Shown piece by piece: positions 1-8,769 of a DNA stretch of 15,589 nt. Made by a program: the position numbers and the translations under genes. Each line of letters begins with the position of its first letter. Position 1 is the stretch's first letter. Below the pieces are notes generated by a model that had not been told where the DNA came from, did not search any database, and was given only the letters and a program-made list of their open reading frames with translations. Source of the DNA: Funneliformis mosseae (lineage: Eukaryota > Glomeromycota > Glomeromycetes > Glomerales > Glomeraceae); assembly GCA_910592005.1 (NCBI GenBank), contig CAJVPP010002259.1, positions 1 through 15,589 on the forward strand. Reading direction: 5' to 3'.

Positions 1-142
1 TATCACAATGATAGCTGTGATAGCAGTGAAATCAGTGATCACGATTTTCCTAGTGATCATTGGTGATGTTAATTGGCACAGTCATTTAGTTGCGCAAACG
101 GATTATCACTAACATCGTTCTCTGGAGTATACTTACATTTTT
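1..142. other. Left-edge sequence rich in GTGATCA-type words
   Basis: Bases 1-90 contain several short palindromic words, including GTGATCAC (35-42) and TGATCA (54-59). They also contain GGTGATGTT and CACAGTCATT, both of which recur upstream of the DBP3 gene near 5143-5245. No gene is seen on either strand. An open plus-strand frame that starts here is opposite the decayed helicase and looks like its shadow. Confidence 0.3.
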
Positions 143-2200
143 TTACCATTCCTTATCAGTATTAAGCCACGAAAATGTAAGTCCTTTATTCTTAAGTTCA
201 CATCAGATAATCTCTTCTCCTATTAATCTTTCTTATACTATCATTTTCATATGTTCTTTGGGGTCTTTTCCACTCACTTTTGCATAACTACATATTCGTG
301 CATCCATTTCTATTTTATATTAGAATGCGGTAGAATTGAGCCTGTCTTTTTCAGTGATAGTTACAAAGACATCTGAATCCTCTTCAAGTTCGACTGCCCT
401 TTTTCTAAGATGATCTTTGCGCTATTATCTAGCCAAAAGTATAACAGATAATACTTGATTGATAGACTTAGAAGAATCAGTTAGGTGGTCCCTCTGAGAC
501 TCTATTGTTTTTTTAAGAGACATATTCACTATTTCATGAATAGGCTCAATTGATTCAAGATGCTTGCTAGTCTCATGTTTGTCAATTATTGGCTCAGGTG
601 TTTTAGAAGTCTCAGATGTGCTAAATATGATCCCTTTAAGATCTATTGAAGCGACTAGAGCTTTAGTTTATTTTGTCACATAATCAAAAAGGTCTTGAAT
701 TATATTGCTTTTCTTATCCACCTTTTTATCTTTATTAGTATTAGGTGAAGGCGTATTCTTTTCTGAAAAAGTCAGGATTATTTTTGGGTGAATAATTTCT
801 AGCACATTGAATATAGGTATATCTGCTATCTTATTTTTGGGTAAGTTGAGTTGAGGTGTATCAGAAAATTCTTAATATTACCTAAACCAGATTCACAGAG
901 CTTGGCTATAATCTTGAAATAATTAAGAATATACTGATATACTCTTACTCTATTATCTCATGAATGTGTCTGATCAATACTGATTAGTAAAAATTTCTTA
1001 CCAGTGACCTTACTAGTTAATAGCTTTTTCTCATTAGACCCACACTATTTGAGATAATTCTGGTATACTTTTTTACAATTAAACCTGTTAATCTGATTTT
1101 CAGACCAAGTTATAATATAATCAATTATAAATTGAATAGGATTAGAAAGTTACTCTCGTATTGTTTCTATCTTTATCTTAGTTGCAAGAATTTTTCCTAG
1201 ACTCCAATTTGATAAATCACGGCTAAAGAGATATGATATAACTACTCCAGATGCATCAGGATGGTCTAGAATACCTACTAGTTAGTTGAAATATGATATA
1301 TTACCTCTACAGCATGCAGAGACATCAAAATAGACTATATGAGAATCACCTATATCTATTTTGAGCAGAGCATTCTGATTGTTTGTAACCATATACTTAG
1401 CATAATTATTTATTCATATAGTTTCAAGACTCTTACACTCTATAACTATTATTCATTCTGTTATAAGTAATTTGAGATACCCGTTAAATCTATAACATTT
1501 TTCACTAGACATCCCTATCTCATTCATGACAATTAACTTTTAAGTTTGAATGATACTATTAAAATATTCAAGAATTTTTTCCAAATCTGAAATTGCAAAA
1601 TGGAGATGTGATCCCAAGACTTTATCATCAATAAAATCAGTAATAATATTTTTCCTGCACTGTTATAATGTAGATTTTAGTACCAAAATTGTCCAGGGTT
1701 TCATCTCTGATTTCTGCACTAAATATGCCTACCAATTTTAGATATATTCATCAAATCTTTCACCTCCACTATAGATTACGTTCTTTATATATCAGAGAAT
1801 CAGATCTATAATTTCTTTATTAATTTCTGGTATTAGCTTAGCCAAAAATTCTATGAAAAAATTAAAGAACTTTGTATCATGAGTTGGAGTATTTAGCGAA
1901 TATGAAAGAAAATTAATATTGTGGTAAAGAATTAGACCTTTAGTAACCGCCCGATCTATTAGATTAATTAACTTCACTGGCTCTCCTCCTAGCTCAATTA
2001 AGTTAACTTTATACTTGGCAAGATCTAGTTTTAGTGTCATATCAAAATATAGTTCACCATTCATATCTTCTGTTTTAAACACCAATAATCTTGATATCAT
2101 TTGAATACAGGCGACTGTTGCCTGAATTACGTCATAAATTTTATTATGAGAAAATTTCTGTTCAAATATATATATATCTATTAGATCACTCTATACAAAG
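143..2200 (-). pseudogene. Decayed D5-type superfamily 3 helicase (virus-like or mobile-element replication protein), 5' end missing
   Basis: Reading the minus strand in one frame from 2200 down to about 143 gives a long protein-like translation broken by more than ten stop codons, so it is a pseudogene. Segments match the layout of D5-like SF3 helicases. A Walker B-like stretch KLIVMNEIGMSS lies at about 1504-1539. A motif C-like stretch YMVTNNQ lies at about 1378-1395. It is followed by GDSHIVYFDVSA near 1318-1350, where family members usually have Arg in place of His. The phosphate-binding loop expected near 1660-1690 is not recognisable. The longest open piece is 1792-2100 (MISRLLVF...). 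The C-terminal part is rich in charged residues and ends with a conserved-looking tail (GKDPKEHMKM, ERLIGEE, about 150-280). The primase or N-terminal part is absent: the frame runs up to the pogo insertion at 2201, and only AT-rich sequence with stops lies beyond it. Proteins of this kind replicate DNA of large viruses and some mobile elements. The family assignment comes from recalled motifs, not a search. Confidence 0.6.
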
Positions 2201-2229
2201 TACCATATCCTTCTAATTTTAAGTACCAC
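2201..2229 (+). repeat. Left terminal inverted repeat of the pogo-like element
   Basis: It pairs with 3768-3796 read on the minus strand, matching at 25 of 29 positions. The four differences are all transitions, with A or T in this left copy. It starts with the TA target dinucleotide. Confidence 0.85.
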
Positions 2230-2331
2230 CCTAACTTTCGGCACAAAAACTTGAAAAACAAAAATAAGTACCACCCAAATTTGAAAAAATTTTATTATAT
2301 TTCATATTTTATTTCAAAATAAAATTTTATT

Positions 2332-3613
2332 TTACAATTTATCATCATCTTCCAATTCATTTAATTCATCAGCCGAATCACTATCTATATCTATAACTTC
2401 ACTTTCATTTTCATTAATTTCCTCCTCTTTTTCATCTTGCCTAACAAATCGTCTTTTGATCTATCTATTGCATTACTAATACCATATTTTTTAAATGACT
2501 TTACAATCATACCTCAAGTATCCATTTACAAATAATATTATATTCAGGCTTTCTTAAATTCTCACCTTTAGTATAAGAAAATTGACCTGAACTCATCCAA
2601 ATGTTCCACTTTTCATGAAGTCTATCTTTAAATGGCTTATTAAGATAAATATCAAGTGGTTAAACAATAGAAGTGAGATTACCAGAAAGGATTGTCAAAT
2701 CAGTATTTTCATCGAATGCAATTTTTTTTATAGCATCCATCTTATGACTTTTAAAACTATTCATAATAAGAAGGAATCTTTGTTTATTGATTTTATTTCC
2801 TTCCAGTCTTTTTCTCTAAATCTTATTAAACCAGGTTTTCATTCTAGATTTATCCATCCATCCTTTTAGGTGCATCAATACAATAATTTCAGAAGATAAA
2901 TTCTTTGGCATTTGCTTACTTTTAAAAATAACAATTGGTAGTAATTTTGTACCATCTGCAAGAACCGTAAAAATACATGTAAACTGATTTTTTTTATTCC
3001 TAGTTGTTCGAATTTACACAGTTTTAGCACTATGATTTTCTATAGTTAAGTTTCCAACCATATCAAAATAAACAGGAGTTTCATCCATGTTTCCAATTTC
3101 ACAAAGTTCATATTCAAATTGTTTTCATTTTTTAATAATAAACTGCTGAAACTCCAAAAGTTTGTCATTAAGATAAATAGGAAGTTTTTGGCTGATTTTT
3201 GTTTTACGTCGTAGAGAAAATTCATTCCTTTTAAGAAAACTATAAAACTAACGTTCTGAAGCAAGAAAATTTTCACTATTTGAATAAATATGAGCAAACT
3301 TTTTTATTAAAATTTCTTTCATATAAATTTTAACCATTTTAGAAGTCACTGCAATACCATCTTTTCAAAATTCTATAAGCCATGTTTTTAAACTAGTTTC
3401 AGCTTTAGGATATTATGCTTTTCTTTCTGCGCTAATACGTCAATTTTTTCCTTTTACTAACTTGAGTTTATTTCCCTGTTTTTTCAAACGTGAAATTATT
3501 GAATGATCAATAGAAACATGACGTGCAGCTGCTCTTTGACCATAATTTTTTACATATTGCAAAATCTCAAGCTTTTCACTAGCAGAATATGATGACCTTT
3601 AAATTTTTGGCAT
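2332..3613 (-). pseudogene. Pogo/Tigger-like DDE transposase, multiply broken
   Basis: Translation starts at an ATG at 3611-3613 (MPKI) and a single frame can be followed to about 2510. Beyond that a frameshift or small deletion moves the coding-like sequence to another frame, ending in an acidic tail and a stop at 2332-2334. The N-terminus has a helix-turn-helix of the Psq/CENP-B type (SASEKLEILQYVKNYGQRAA, about residues 9-28). A second CENP-B-like HTH follows (about residues 60-110, ending VTSKMVKIYMKEI). The DDE region shows the first Asp in NMDETPV (residue 177), an Asn in MNSFKSH where the second Asp is expected (residue 285), and the third Asp in PLD (residue 321). In-frame stops occur near residue 5, in the HTH linker, in SER*FYSF, before the first and second catalytic positions and just before PLD. 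The length of about 427 codons is normal for the family. It cannot make an active enzyme. Confidence 0.8.
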
Positions 3614-3767
3614 TGTGTGTAAAAAAAATGTACGTAAAATAGAGGTAAAATTAAATTTATATAAATTTATGTAGTACAAAATTTTTTCGAAGCACAAAAA
3701 AAATTAAAAAAAAACTTCTGAATTTAAGCACCATCCCAAACTTTAGTGAAAGTTTTCCCTCAAAAAA

Positions 3768-3796
3768 GTGGTGCTTAAAATCGGAAGGATACGGTA
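3768..3796 (-). repeat. Right terminal inverted repeat of the pogo-like element
   Basis: Read on the minus strand it begins TACCGTATCCTTCCGATTTT and matches the left end at 25 of 29 positions. At the four differing sites this copy keeps C or G, so it looks like the less decayed end. Confidence 0.85.
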
Positions 3797-4411
3797 TTTG
3801 TTTTCAAATTAATGTTTTTTTTATTCATTTAATTTTATTCAAATTTATATATATATTTTTTTATTTATTAATCATCAGATTTTTCTAAACTTTAAAATTC
3901 TTTTTAATACCAATTTTTTTTTTTGGATTTTTTAAAATTTTTAAATAATTATAAAAATTTATAAAAAAGCAAATATTTATATTAAACTTTAAATATAAAA
4001 GCTGTAAAAATTTATAACTTATATGATATCAGTTTTATTTTTTTATTATATATTTAAAAAGTTATTTGTAATTTATAACCATAAGGTTTTATTTTTGAAT
4101 ACAAATAATATGTATAATACAAAAATAACTTATATTATTTAAAGGAGAAAGGTTTTGTTATAGCTGTATTTTTAACAATTTATTAACAAAATTGTAACAT
4201 AATTCATTAAAAATAAAAAGTCTGATTTTTAAATATGAAAGGATCTAAAATAATGTTATAAAATTATATATAAAATCTTTTATTAAAAGTATGTAATACA
4301 ACCTTATTTGTAAATATTATTATAATTTTCTTTTATTTTTATCAATTTCTCAAGAACCATAATTTTTTAAAATTTTATTATGATATTTTATTAAATGAAA
4401 AAAAATTTTCA
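3797..4411. other. AT-rich intergenic stretch without a recognisable gene
   Basis: Almost pure A and T with runs of T, a (TA)n tract near 3845-3860 and many stops in all frames. Nothing protein-like or structured was seen. It separates the pogo-like element from the unidentified minus-strand frame that follows. Confidence 0.6.
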
Positions 4412-4777
4412 GATTGTAATCAATGTGATAATTAAGTAAAATTTCACCTTCACGTATTCGTTTACATATATATATATAATAAAGGTGAAAAAATAACTGT
4501 GTAATTCACGTAGGGTGGGAAAGATGGTGGATAAATACAAATCATGCATGTCTTTTACTAAGTATTGCAGGACAATTGTCATGATAAAATGACATGTTAC
4601 ACATGTCTCTTCAAAAACCATTGTTTGCATTTCTTTGAATGATGCACCTAAATTTTCAATATGTTTCCAAAAGAATATTTCAAAAAGAAAATAATCCTAA
4701 AATTGACATGTTAATTTATTTAAATCAGGAAGAGCTTTTTCTTCGCATGATTTTTTTAACAATAACGGAACAAAATA
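4412..4777 (-). pseudogene. Unidentified protein-coding remnant or exon, one in-frame stop
   Basis: One minus-strand frame is open from 4777 to 4412 except for a TAG at 4697-4699, about 122 codons in all. Its composition is protein-like and unlike the surrounding AT-rich DNA, with stretches such as SCEEKALPDLNKLTCQF before the stop and NLGASFKEMQTMVFEETCVT after it. The first ATG after the stop is at 4628-4630, giving a 73-codon ORF. The last 25 or so codons are hydrophobic and AT-driven and may be non-coding. I do not recognise the family. The TAG could also belong to an intron acceptor (CAATTTTAG), in which case this would be an exon of a minus-strand gene diverging from DBP3. No partner exon was found. 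Confidence 0.3.
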
Positions 4778-5125
4778 TCATTTATTTATAATTAAGTTTA
4801 CCATTCTTTACTGGATCAGCGAAAGGATCGATAAATGCATTTTAATATCGAACATGCGGGAGGAGATCAATGGTTCGGTTGTAAATTTAATTTACAAAAT
4901 AAACAATAAATATTAAAAATAATAACAAGCATCTGCCATAACTCTTGTTTCTATAAATCTTTTAGATTACTGTTAATAGTTTTTTGAGATTTTCTTCTCA
5001 TTTCGTAAATAATTTTGTAATGCTACTCACTAAATTATTATTAAATATATTGAAGTTCTGATCAGATTTACTTTCGATCCCAGTTTCCCATTTGCTGGTA
5101 TAATCGAGATTTGGGCTAGGTGTTT

Positions 5126-5199
5126 TGTCACCGGGGTGACACTGGTGATGTTTCAATTTTTATTAGAGGTGATGTTTATTCGTCACGCACAGTCGTGAC
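5126..5199. promoter_or_regulatory. Candidate DBP3 promoter elements: two inverted repeats and a direct repeat
   Basis: A 16-bp near-perfect palindrome (TGTCACC GG GGTGACA, 5126-5141) lies about 165 bp before the DBP3 start codon. Further on, GTCACG (5182-5187) and CGTGAC (5194-5199) form an inverted pair with a 6-bp gap. Between them GGTGATGTTT is repeated directly, at about 5143 and 5168. The GTCAC/TGACG-type half-sites resemble those of bZIP factors, but which factor binds is not known. This is GC-containing sequence in an AT-rich background. Confidence 0.35.
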
Positions 5200-5287
5200 A
5201 AATAATCATAATCAGCCAATGGGTTATGATGTGCCACAGTCATTCATAATTTTTTTTTAAAAAGAAAAAAATTTCATCAGAATCGGA

Positions 5288-5302
5288 ATGGTTTTATTCT
5301 GA
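5288..5302 (+). promoter_or_regulatory. Minimal upstream ORF before DBP3 (ATG-GTT-TTA-TTC-TGA)
   Basis: A four-codon ORF (MVLF) starts 17 bases before the DBP3 ATG and its stop ends two bases before that ATG. If the transcript begins upstream of 5288, scanning ribosomes would meet it first. It could lower DBP3 translation or force re-initiation. The transcript start is not visible, so whether it is transcribed is unknown. Confidence 0.35.
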
Positions 5303-5304
5303 AA

Positions 5305-5931
5305 ATGGATTCGGATAAAGAAATTTTTATAAAAAAAGCTAAAAGACGTGAAAAAGTTGCAAATCATAAGACTCAAGTAAATGATAAATTAGACAAAAAT
5401 TCTAAAATAAAATCTAGTGATAAAGCTGATACGAAAAAGTCAAAAAAGCAAAAGAAAAGGAAAAGGAATGAACAAGAGGAGTCTAATACTAAAAAAAATG
5501 ATAATAAAAGAAAAAACAAAAAAGTGGATGATGATGGCAATTCATCCGAAAATAATATAAAAACAAAGAAAATTAAAATTAAGAAAGATGAGGAGAAAAT
5601 TGCGAAAAACAAGAAAAGCAAGAAAAATGAAGATCAATCTGAAGAAACCGACACATCAAAGACTATTAGTGACGATGATTCTGTATCGAAAATGGAAATA
5701 ATTTCACAATCTAGTGTCGACGAATTTTATAAAAAAAATGAAATTCAAATCACTGGTGATTTAATCTTTAAACCGATCATGTCATTTACACAATTGGAAA
5801 TAGACGAAAGTATCAAAATCGTTTTGAATAAATTCGAAAAGCCGACGCCTATTCAAGCAAGTTGTTGGCCGATTTGTTTAAGTGGAAGGGATGTTATTGG
5901 TATCGCTGAAACTGGGTTAGTACTTGATGTA

Positions 5932-5963
<32 letters not shown>

Positions 5964-7231
5964 GATATTGAATTTTTAATATTATCATTTATTAGTTCTG
6001 GAAAGACTCTTGCGTTTACCGTACCAGCTTTGAAACGTATCAAAAACCTATTTCACGTACCACCGAACAATAAACCATCGATTCTCGTAATTGCGCCAAC
6101 TCGTGAATTGGCAATGCAAACACAAGAACAATGTAAAAAATTTGATTCAATTTGCGGCATTAAAAGTGTCTGTATTTATGGTGGTGTTCCCAAAGAAGAA
6201 CAACGTAAAGCGTTACGTAAAGGTGTTCATATTGCGGTTGCGACTCCTGGTCGTTTGATTGATTTGATTAACGAGGGTATTTGCGATATTAGCAACGTCT
6301 CTTATCTTGTATTGGACGAAGGTGAATAAATTTTTGAATTTGCTTCTAATTCATTTTTAAACAATTATTTCCTTACATATTTTTATATGTAGCGGATCGT
6401 ATGCTTGATGAGGGTTTTGAAAAGGAAATTCGACAGATCATTGTCAAGACCCATAAGGATCGACAAACTGTCATGTTTTCTGCAACGTGGCCTGAATCTG
6501 TACGTAAATTGGCTAATGATTTCTTGAATAAGCCCATGAAAGTTACAATTGGTTCTCCCAATTTATCAGCAAATAGCAATGTCACGCAGATTGTTGAAGT
6601 AATTGATAATACCACGGATAAGGAACGTCGTTTGTTAAATCTTCTCGAACAATATCACATTAATAAGAATAGAATTTTGGTATTCGTTCTTTACAAAAAA
6701 GAAGCTTCACGTGTCGAAAATATGTTGGCACGTAAGGGGTTTGAAGTACTGTCGATTCATGGGGATAAAAGTCAATTCCAACGCACGGAAGCATTGAATG
6801 CTTTCAAAGATGGAATTTACCCTCTTTTGATAGCTACGGATGTCGCTGCTAGAGGTATAGATATTCCCGATGTGGAATATGTAATTAATTATACTTTCCC
6901 GTTGACTATAGAAGATTATGTTCATCGGATTGGTAGAACTGGACGCGCTGGTTGTAAGGTAAATGAGTATTAATTCATCTCAACTAAAAAATATCCTACT
7001 TATATGAATATTTCTCATTTACAGGGTATATCTCATACTCTTTTTACTCCACATGATAAAGCACATTCTGGAGAACTCATCAATGTCCTACGTCAAGCCA
7101 ATCAAAAGGTACCAGAATCCTTATTAAAATTTGGTAGTACCGTTAAAAAGAAGGAACATAAAGCATATGGTGCTTTTTATAAGGAAGTTGATCATAGTTT
7201 GAAACCTACAAAAATTAGATTTGAAGATTAA
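5305..7231 (+). CDS. DBP3: DEAD-box ATP-dependent RNA helicase, Dbp3 type (60S ribosome biogenesis)
   Basis: The gene has four exons: 5305-5915, 5996-6321, 6393-6958 and 7025-7231. They total 1710 bases (569 codons plus stop), and all junctions are GT-AG and in phase. Residues 1 to about 150 form a Lys/Glu/Asp-rich, probably disordered and nucleolus-targeting tail. The helicase core follows with every motif: Q motif FEKPTPIQ (Gln184), AETGSGKT (201-208), APTRELA (237-243), GG (266-267), TPGR (287-290), DEAD (311-314), SAT (342-344), [12 protein letters not shown] (460-471) and HRIGRTGR (490-497). Introns 1 and 2 split the Walker A and DEAD motifs. The C-terminus, [20 protein letters not shown], matches the short Dbp3 tail that separates it from other DEAD-box proteins. 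In yeast Dbp3 unwinds pre-rRNA to help ITS1 processing at site A3. The length is close to yeast Dbp3 (about 520) plus a longer basic tail. The start is the first in-frame ATG in the exon. Subfamily assignment is strong but based on recall. Confidence 0.92.
5932..5963. repeat. T15-A17 homopolymer inverted repeat in DBP3 intron 1
   Basis: A run of 15 T is followed directly by 17 A inside the 80-bp intron 5916-5995. It can fold into a perfect hairpin with almost no loop. Similar T-then-A runs occur in introns of the downstream gene. The exact run length may be affected by sequencing or assembly. Confidence 0.8.
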
Positions 7232-8220
7232 AAGTTTTCGACACGTTTTTTGTAACGATAATGTACTTTTTTTTTTTTTTTAATTTAAAAATTGATTTAA
7301 ATCATTGTCCATATCCTTCATTTGTGCAAAATCATATAAGCATAAAAAAAAAAATCTTTATAAAGTTCAATTTGATGTCAAATAAAAAGTTAGATTGATT
7401 AGTTAAAAAATAGGTTTGGTTTTATTACACCATGTGTACATTTGTGGTAAATTACCTCGATAAATGCGAAGTACTGTATAAACATTCTTGCACACGAACA
7501 ATAAATACTAGGAGGATTCTACACCGTTGCTTTATTTGTTTATTTTTTTTTTTTTTTTTCCTGTTGCAATATATGTTTACAATAAATGCTAACGAAATAA
7601 AATGGTACTGTACAAAGTTATGGATTATCATATAATACGCCGCAGGCGGAAAGTGTTAGGTCATTGGTAGGTTTATTCATCGCGTTGCGATTTTGTTTAT
7701 TGATAGCAGCACAGGTGATAGAGTAAAATTCGTCAGCTATATAACTTATATTTTTTTTTTTATCTTTTAATGATGTGATACTGCCATGAGTTTTATTAAA
7801 GATTTATAATTACAAATATACTAATTATTAAAATAAAAAGATAAATTCGAAAACCTGTTTAATCGAGGATTTTAAAAAATTTTTTTTCTTAATATATGCA
7901 GTTAGTGGGTTGATTTTTGTTCATTAACTACCTTAAGGCATAATTTTAATGCGAATTTACTCACCAAATGTTGTGACATGGCACCATCCTTGTAGATCTT
8001 GACCACAGGTTTTGATCCATAAGATAATAGTAAGAGCGTAAAATTAACTTTAAAACCTTTCGCATTTTTCGTTTATTGTTCTTATTAAATACTATGGAAA
8101 ATGGCATTCATTTTAATAATGACAGAGAAGAAAGCTAATGTCTCAATTAGATACTTGCAAATTTCGTTCTATATTATGAAGACCATTTTTTGAAAAATTT
8201 ATTTTTTCGCAATGATATCA
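7232..8220. other. Intergenic region after DBP3: 3' flank, no gene seen
   Basis: A T-run (about 7268-7282) and AATAAA-like words (for example AATAAAAAG near 7380) lie downstream of the DBP3 stop and could serve 3' end formation. One short plus-strand frame (7432-7635, MCTFVVNYL...) is open, but it runs through a T homopolymer and has no recognisable features. No tRNA-like or repeat structure was found. Confidence 0.5.
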
Positions 8221-8235
8221 AAATTTGATTCACGA

Positions 8236-8311
8236 ATCACGTGATCGGCCGAGCCCCGGTCAATCATTAAATCTGGCCGACTTTATAATTTCTTGATGCT
8301 AGCCAAGAAAT
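8236..8311. promoter_or_regulatory. Cluster of palindromes upstream of the RasGAP gene, including a CACGTG box
   Basis: This is the most GC-rich patch of the intergenic region, about 460-530 bp before the RasGAP start. It contains the 10-bp palindrome ATCACGTGAT (8236-8245, a CACGTG E-box core), the overlapping TCGGCCGA (8245-8252) and a perfect 8-bp stem, ATTTCTTG (8288-8295) with CAAGAAAT (8304-8311) around an 8-base loop. CACGTG is bound by bHLH factors in fungi. A role here is inferred from position only. Confidence 0.4.
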
Positions 8312-8320
8312 CACGAGATT

Positions 8321-8769
8321 AACTTTTTCCATCCGGGAAAATATATGATTGGTGATCATTTTGAACCATTGACCCTTTCACGATGATTAATTTTGCATTT
8401 ACGCATATAGGGTGAATAAATAGAATAAATGCTTAAATTATTTATTTATCTAATTTATTTGCTAAAGGGGTTAGTAATCGAGTAAAGTTTCAAGAGAAAC
8501 AAATAAAAATTTTTTTAAAAAAAATGCTTGTCGAGGATTTTTGGCCAATTATTTAAGTTATGAAACGGTAATGCGTGGGTTACACTAACTTTAATACTGC
8601 TGTACCTATTTATTGTATTAAGTATTAGATTTGTGAGACACTTGTCACTTGGGAAAGAATTATGGATAAAAGCTACTTTTATTACACCAATGTAAAACCA
8701 TAAATTAATAATAGATAAAAAAAACCCCCCCTAAAAAGTAATACGGCATTTAATTAAAATTGTTTTTGA
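8321..8769 (+). promoter_or_regulatory. Presumed proximal promoter and 5' leader of the RasGAP gene
   Basis: This is AT-rich sequence with no ORF. An A8-C7 homopolymer pair lies at 8717-8731, about 40 bases before the ATG. A T7-A9 tract lies near 8511-8524. An in-frame TGA immediately precedes the ATG at 8770, which fixes the start if this exon is the first coding one. No clear TATA box can be singled out in such AT-rich DNA. Confidence 0.35.

Larger units (their letters stand above)
2201..3796 (-). mobile_element. Decayed pogo/Tigger-like (Tc1/mariner superfamily) DNA transposon
   Basis: The element is about 1.6 kb and is bounded by terminal inverted repeats of about 29 bp, at 2201-2229 and 3768-3796. 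Both ends begin with TACCRTATCCTTC, and the outer TA at 2201-2202 and 3795-3796 fits the TA target duplication of Tc1/mariner/pogo elements. Between the ends lies one minus-strand transposase pseudogene. Subterminal AAGYACCAYCC words occur twice on the left (2221 and 2266) and twice on the right in opposite orientations (3726 and 3768-3776). The insertion sits directly against the upstream end of the decayed D5-type helicase gene. The copy is inactive because its transposase is full of stops, but the intact termini could in principle still be bound by a transposase supplied in trans. Confidence 0.85.

Noticed and set aside
90..287. Plus-strand ORF of 65 codons (MRKRIITNIVL...)
   Set aside because: It lies opposite the C-terminal part of the decayed helicase, whose minus-strand translation is more protein-like, and so is a shadow.
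1550..1741. Plus-strand ORF of 63 codons
   Set aside because: Antisense to the helicase pseudogene and without any recognisable motif.
2615..2869. Plus-strand ORF of 84 codons
   Set aside because: Antisense to the pogo-like transposase pseudogene.
5373..5621. Minus-strand ORF rich in Phe, Leu and Ser
   Set aside because: It is the mirror image of the lysine-rich N-terminal tail of the Dbp3 protein; AAA/AAG codons read as TTT/CTT.
6373..6925. Two minus-strand ORFs opposite DBP3 exon 3
   Set aside because: Shadows of a strongly conserved coding exon.
7432..7635. Plus-strand ORF MCTFVVNYLDKCEV... as a small gene
   Set aside because: It runs through a long T homopolymer, has no recognisable domain and no supporting signals.
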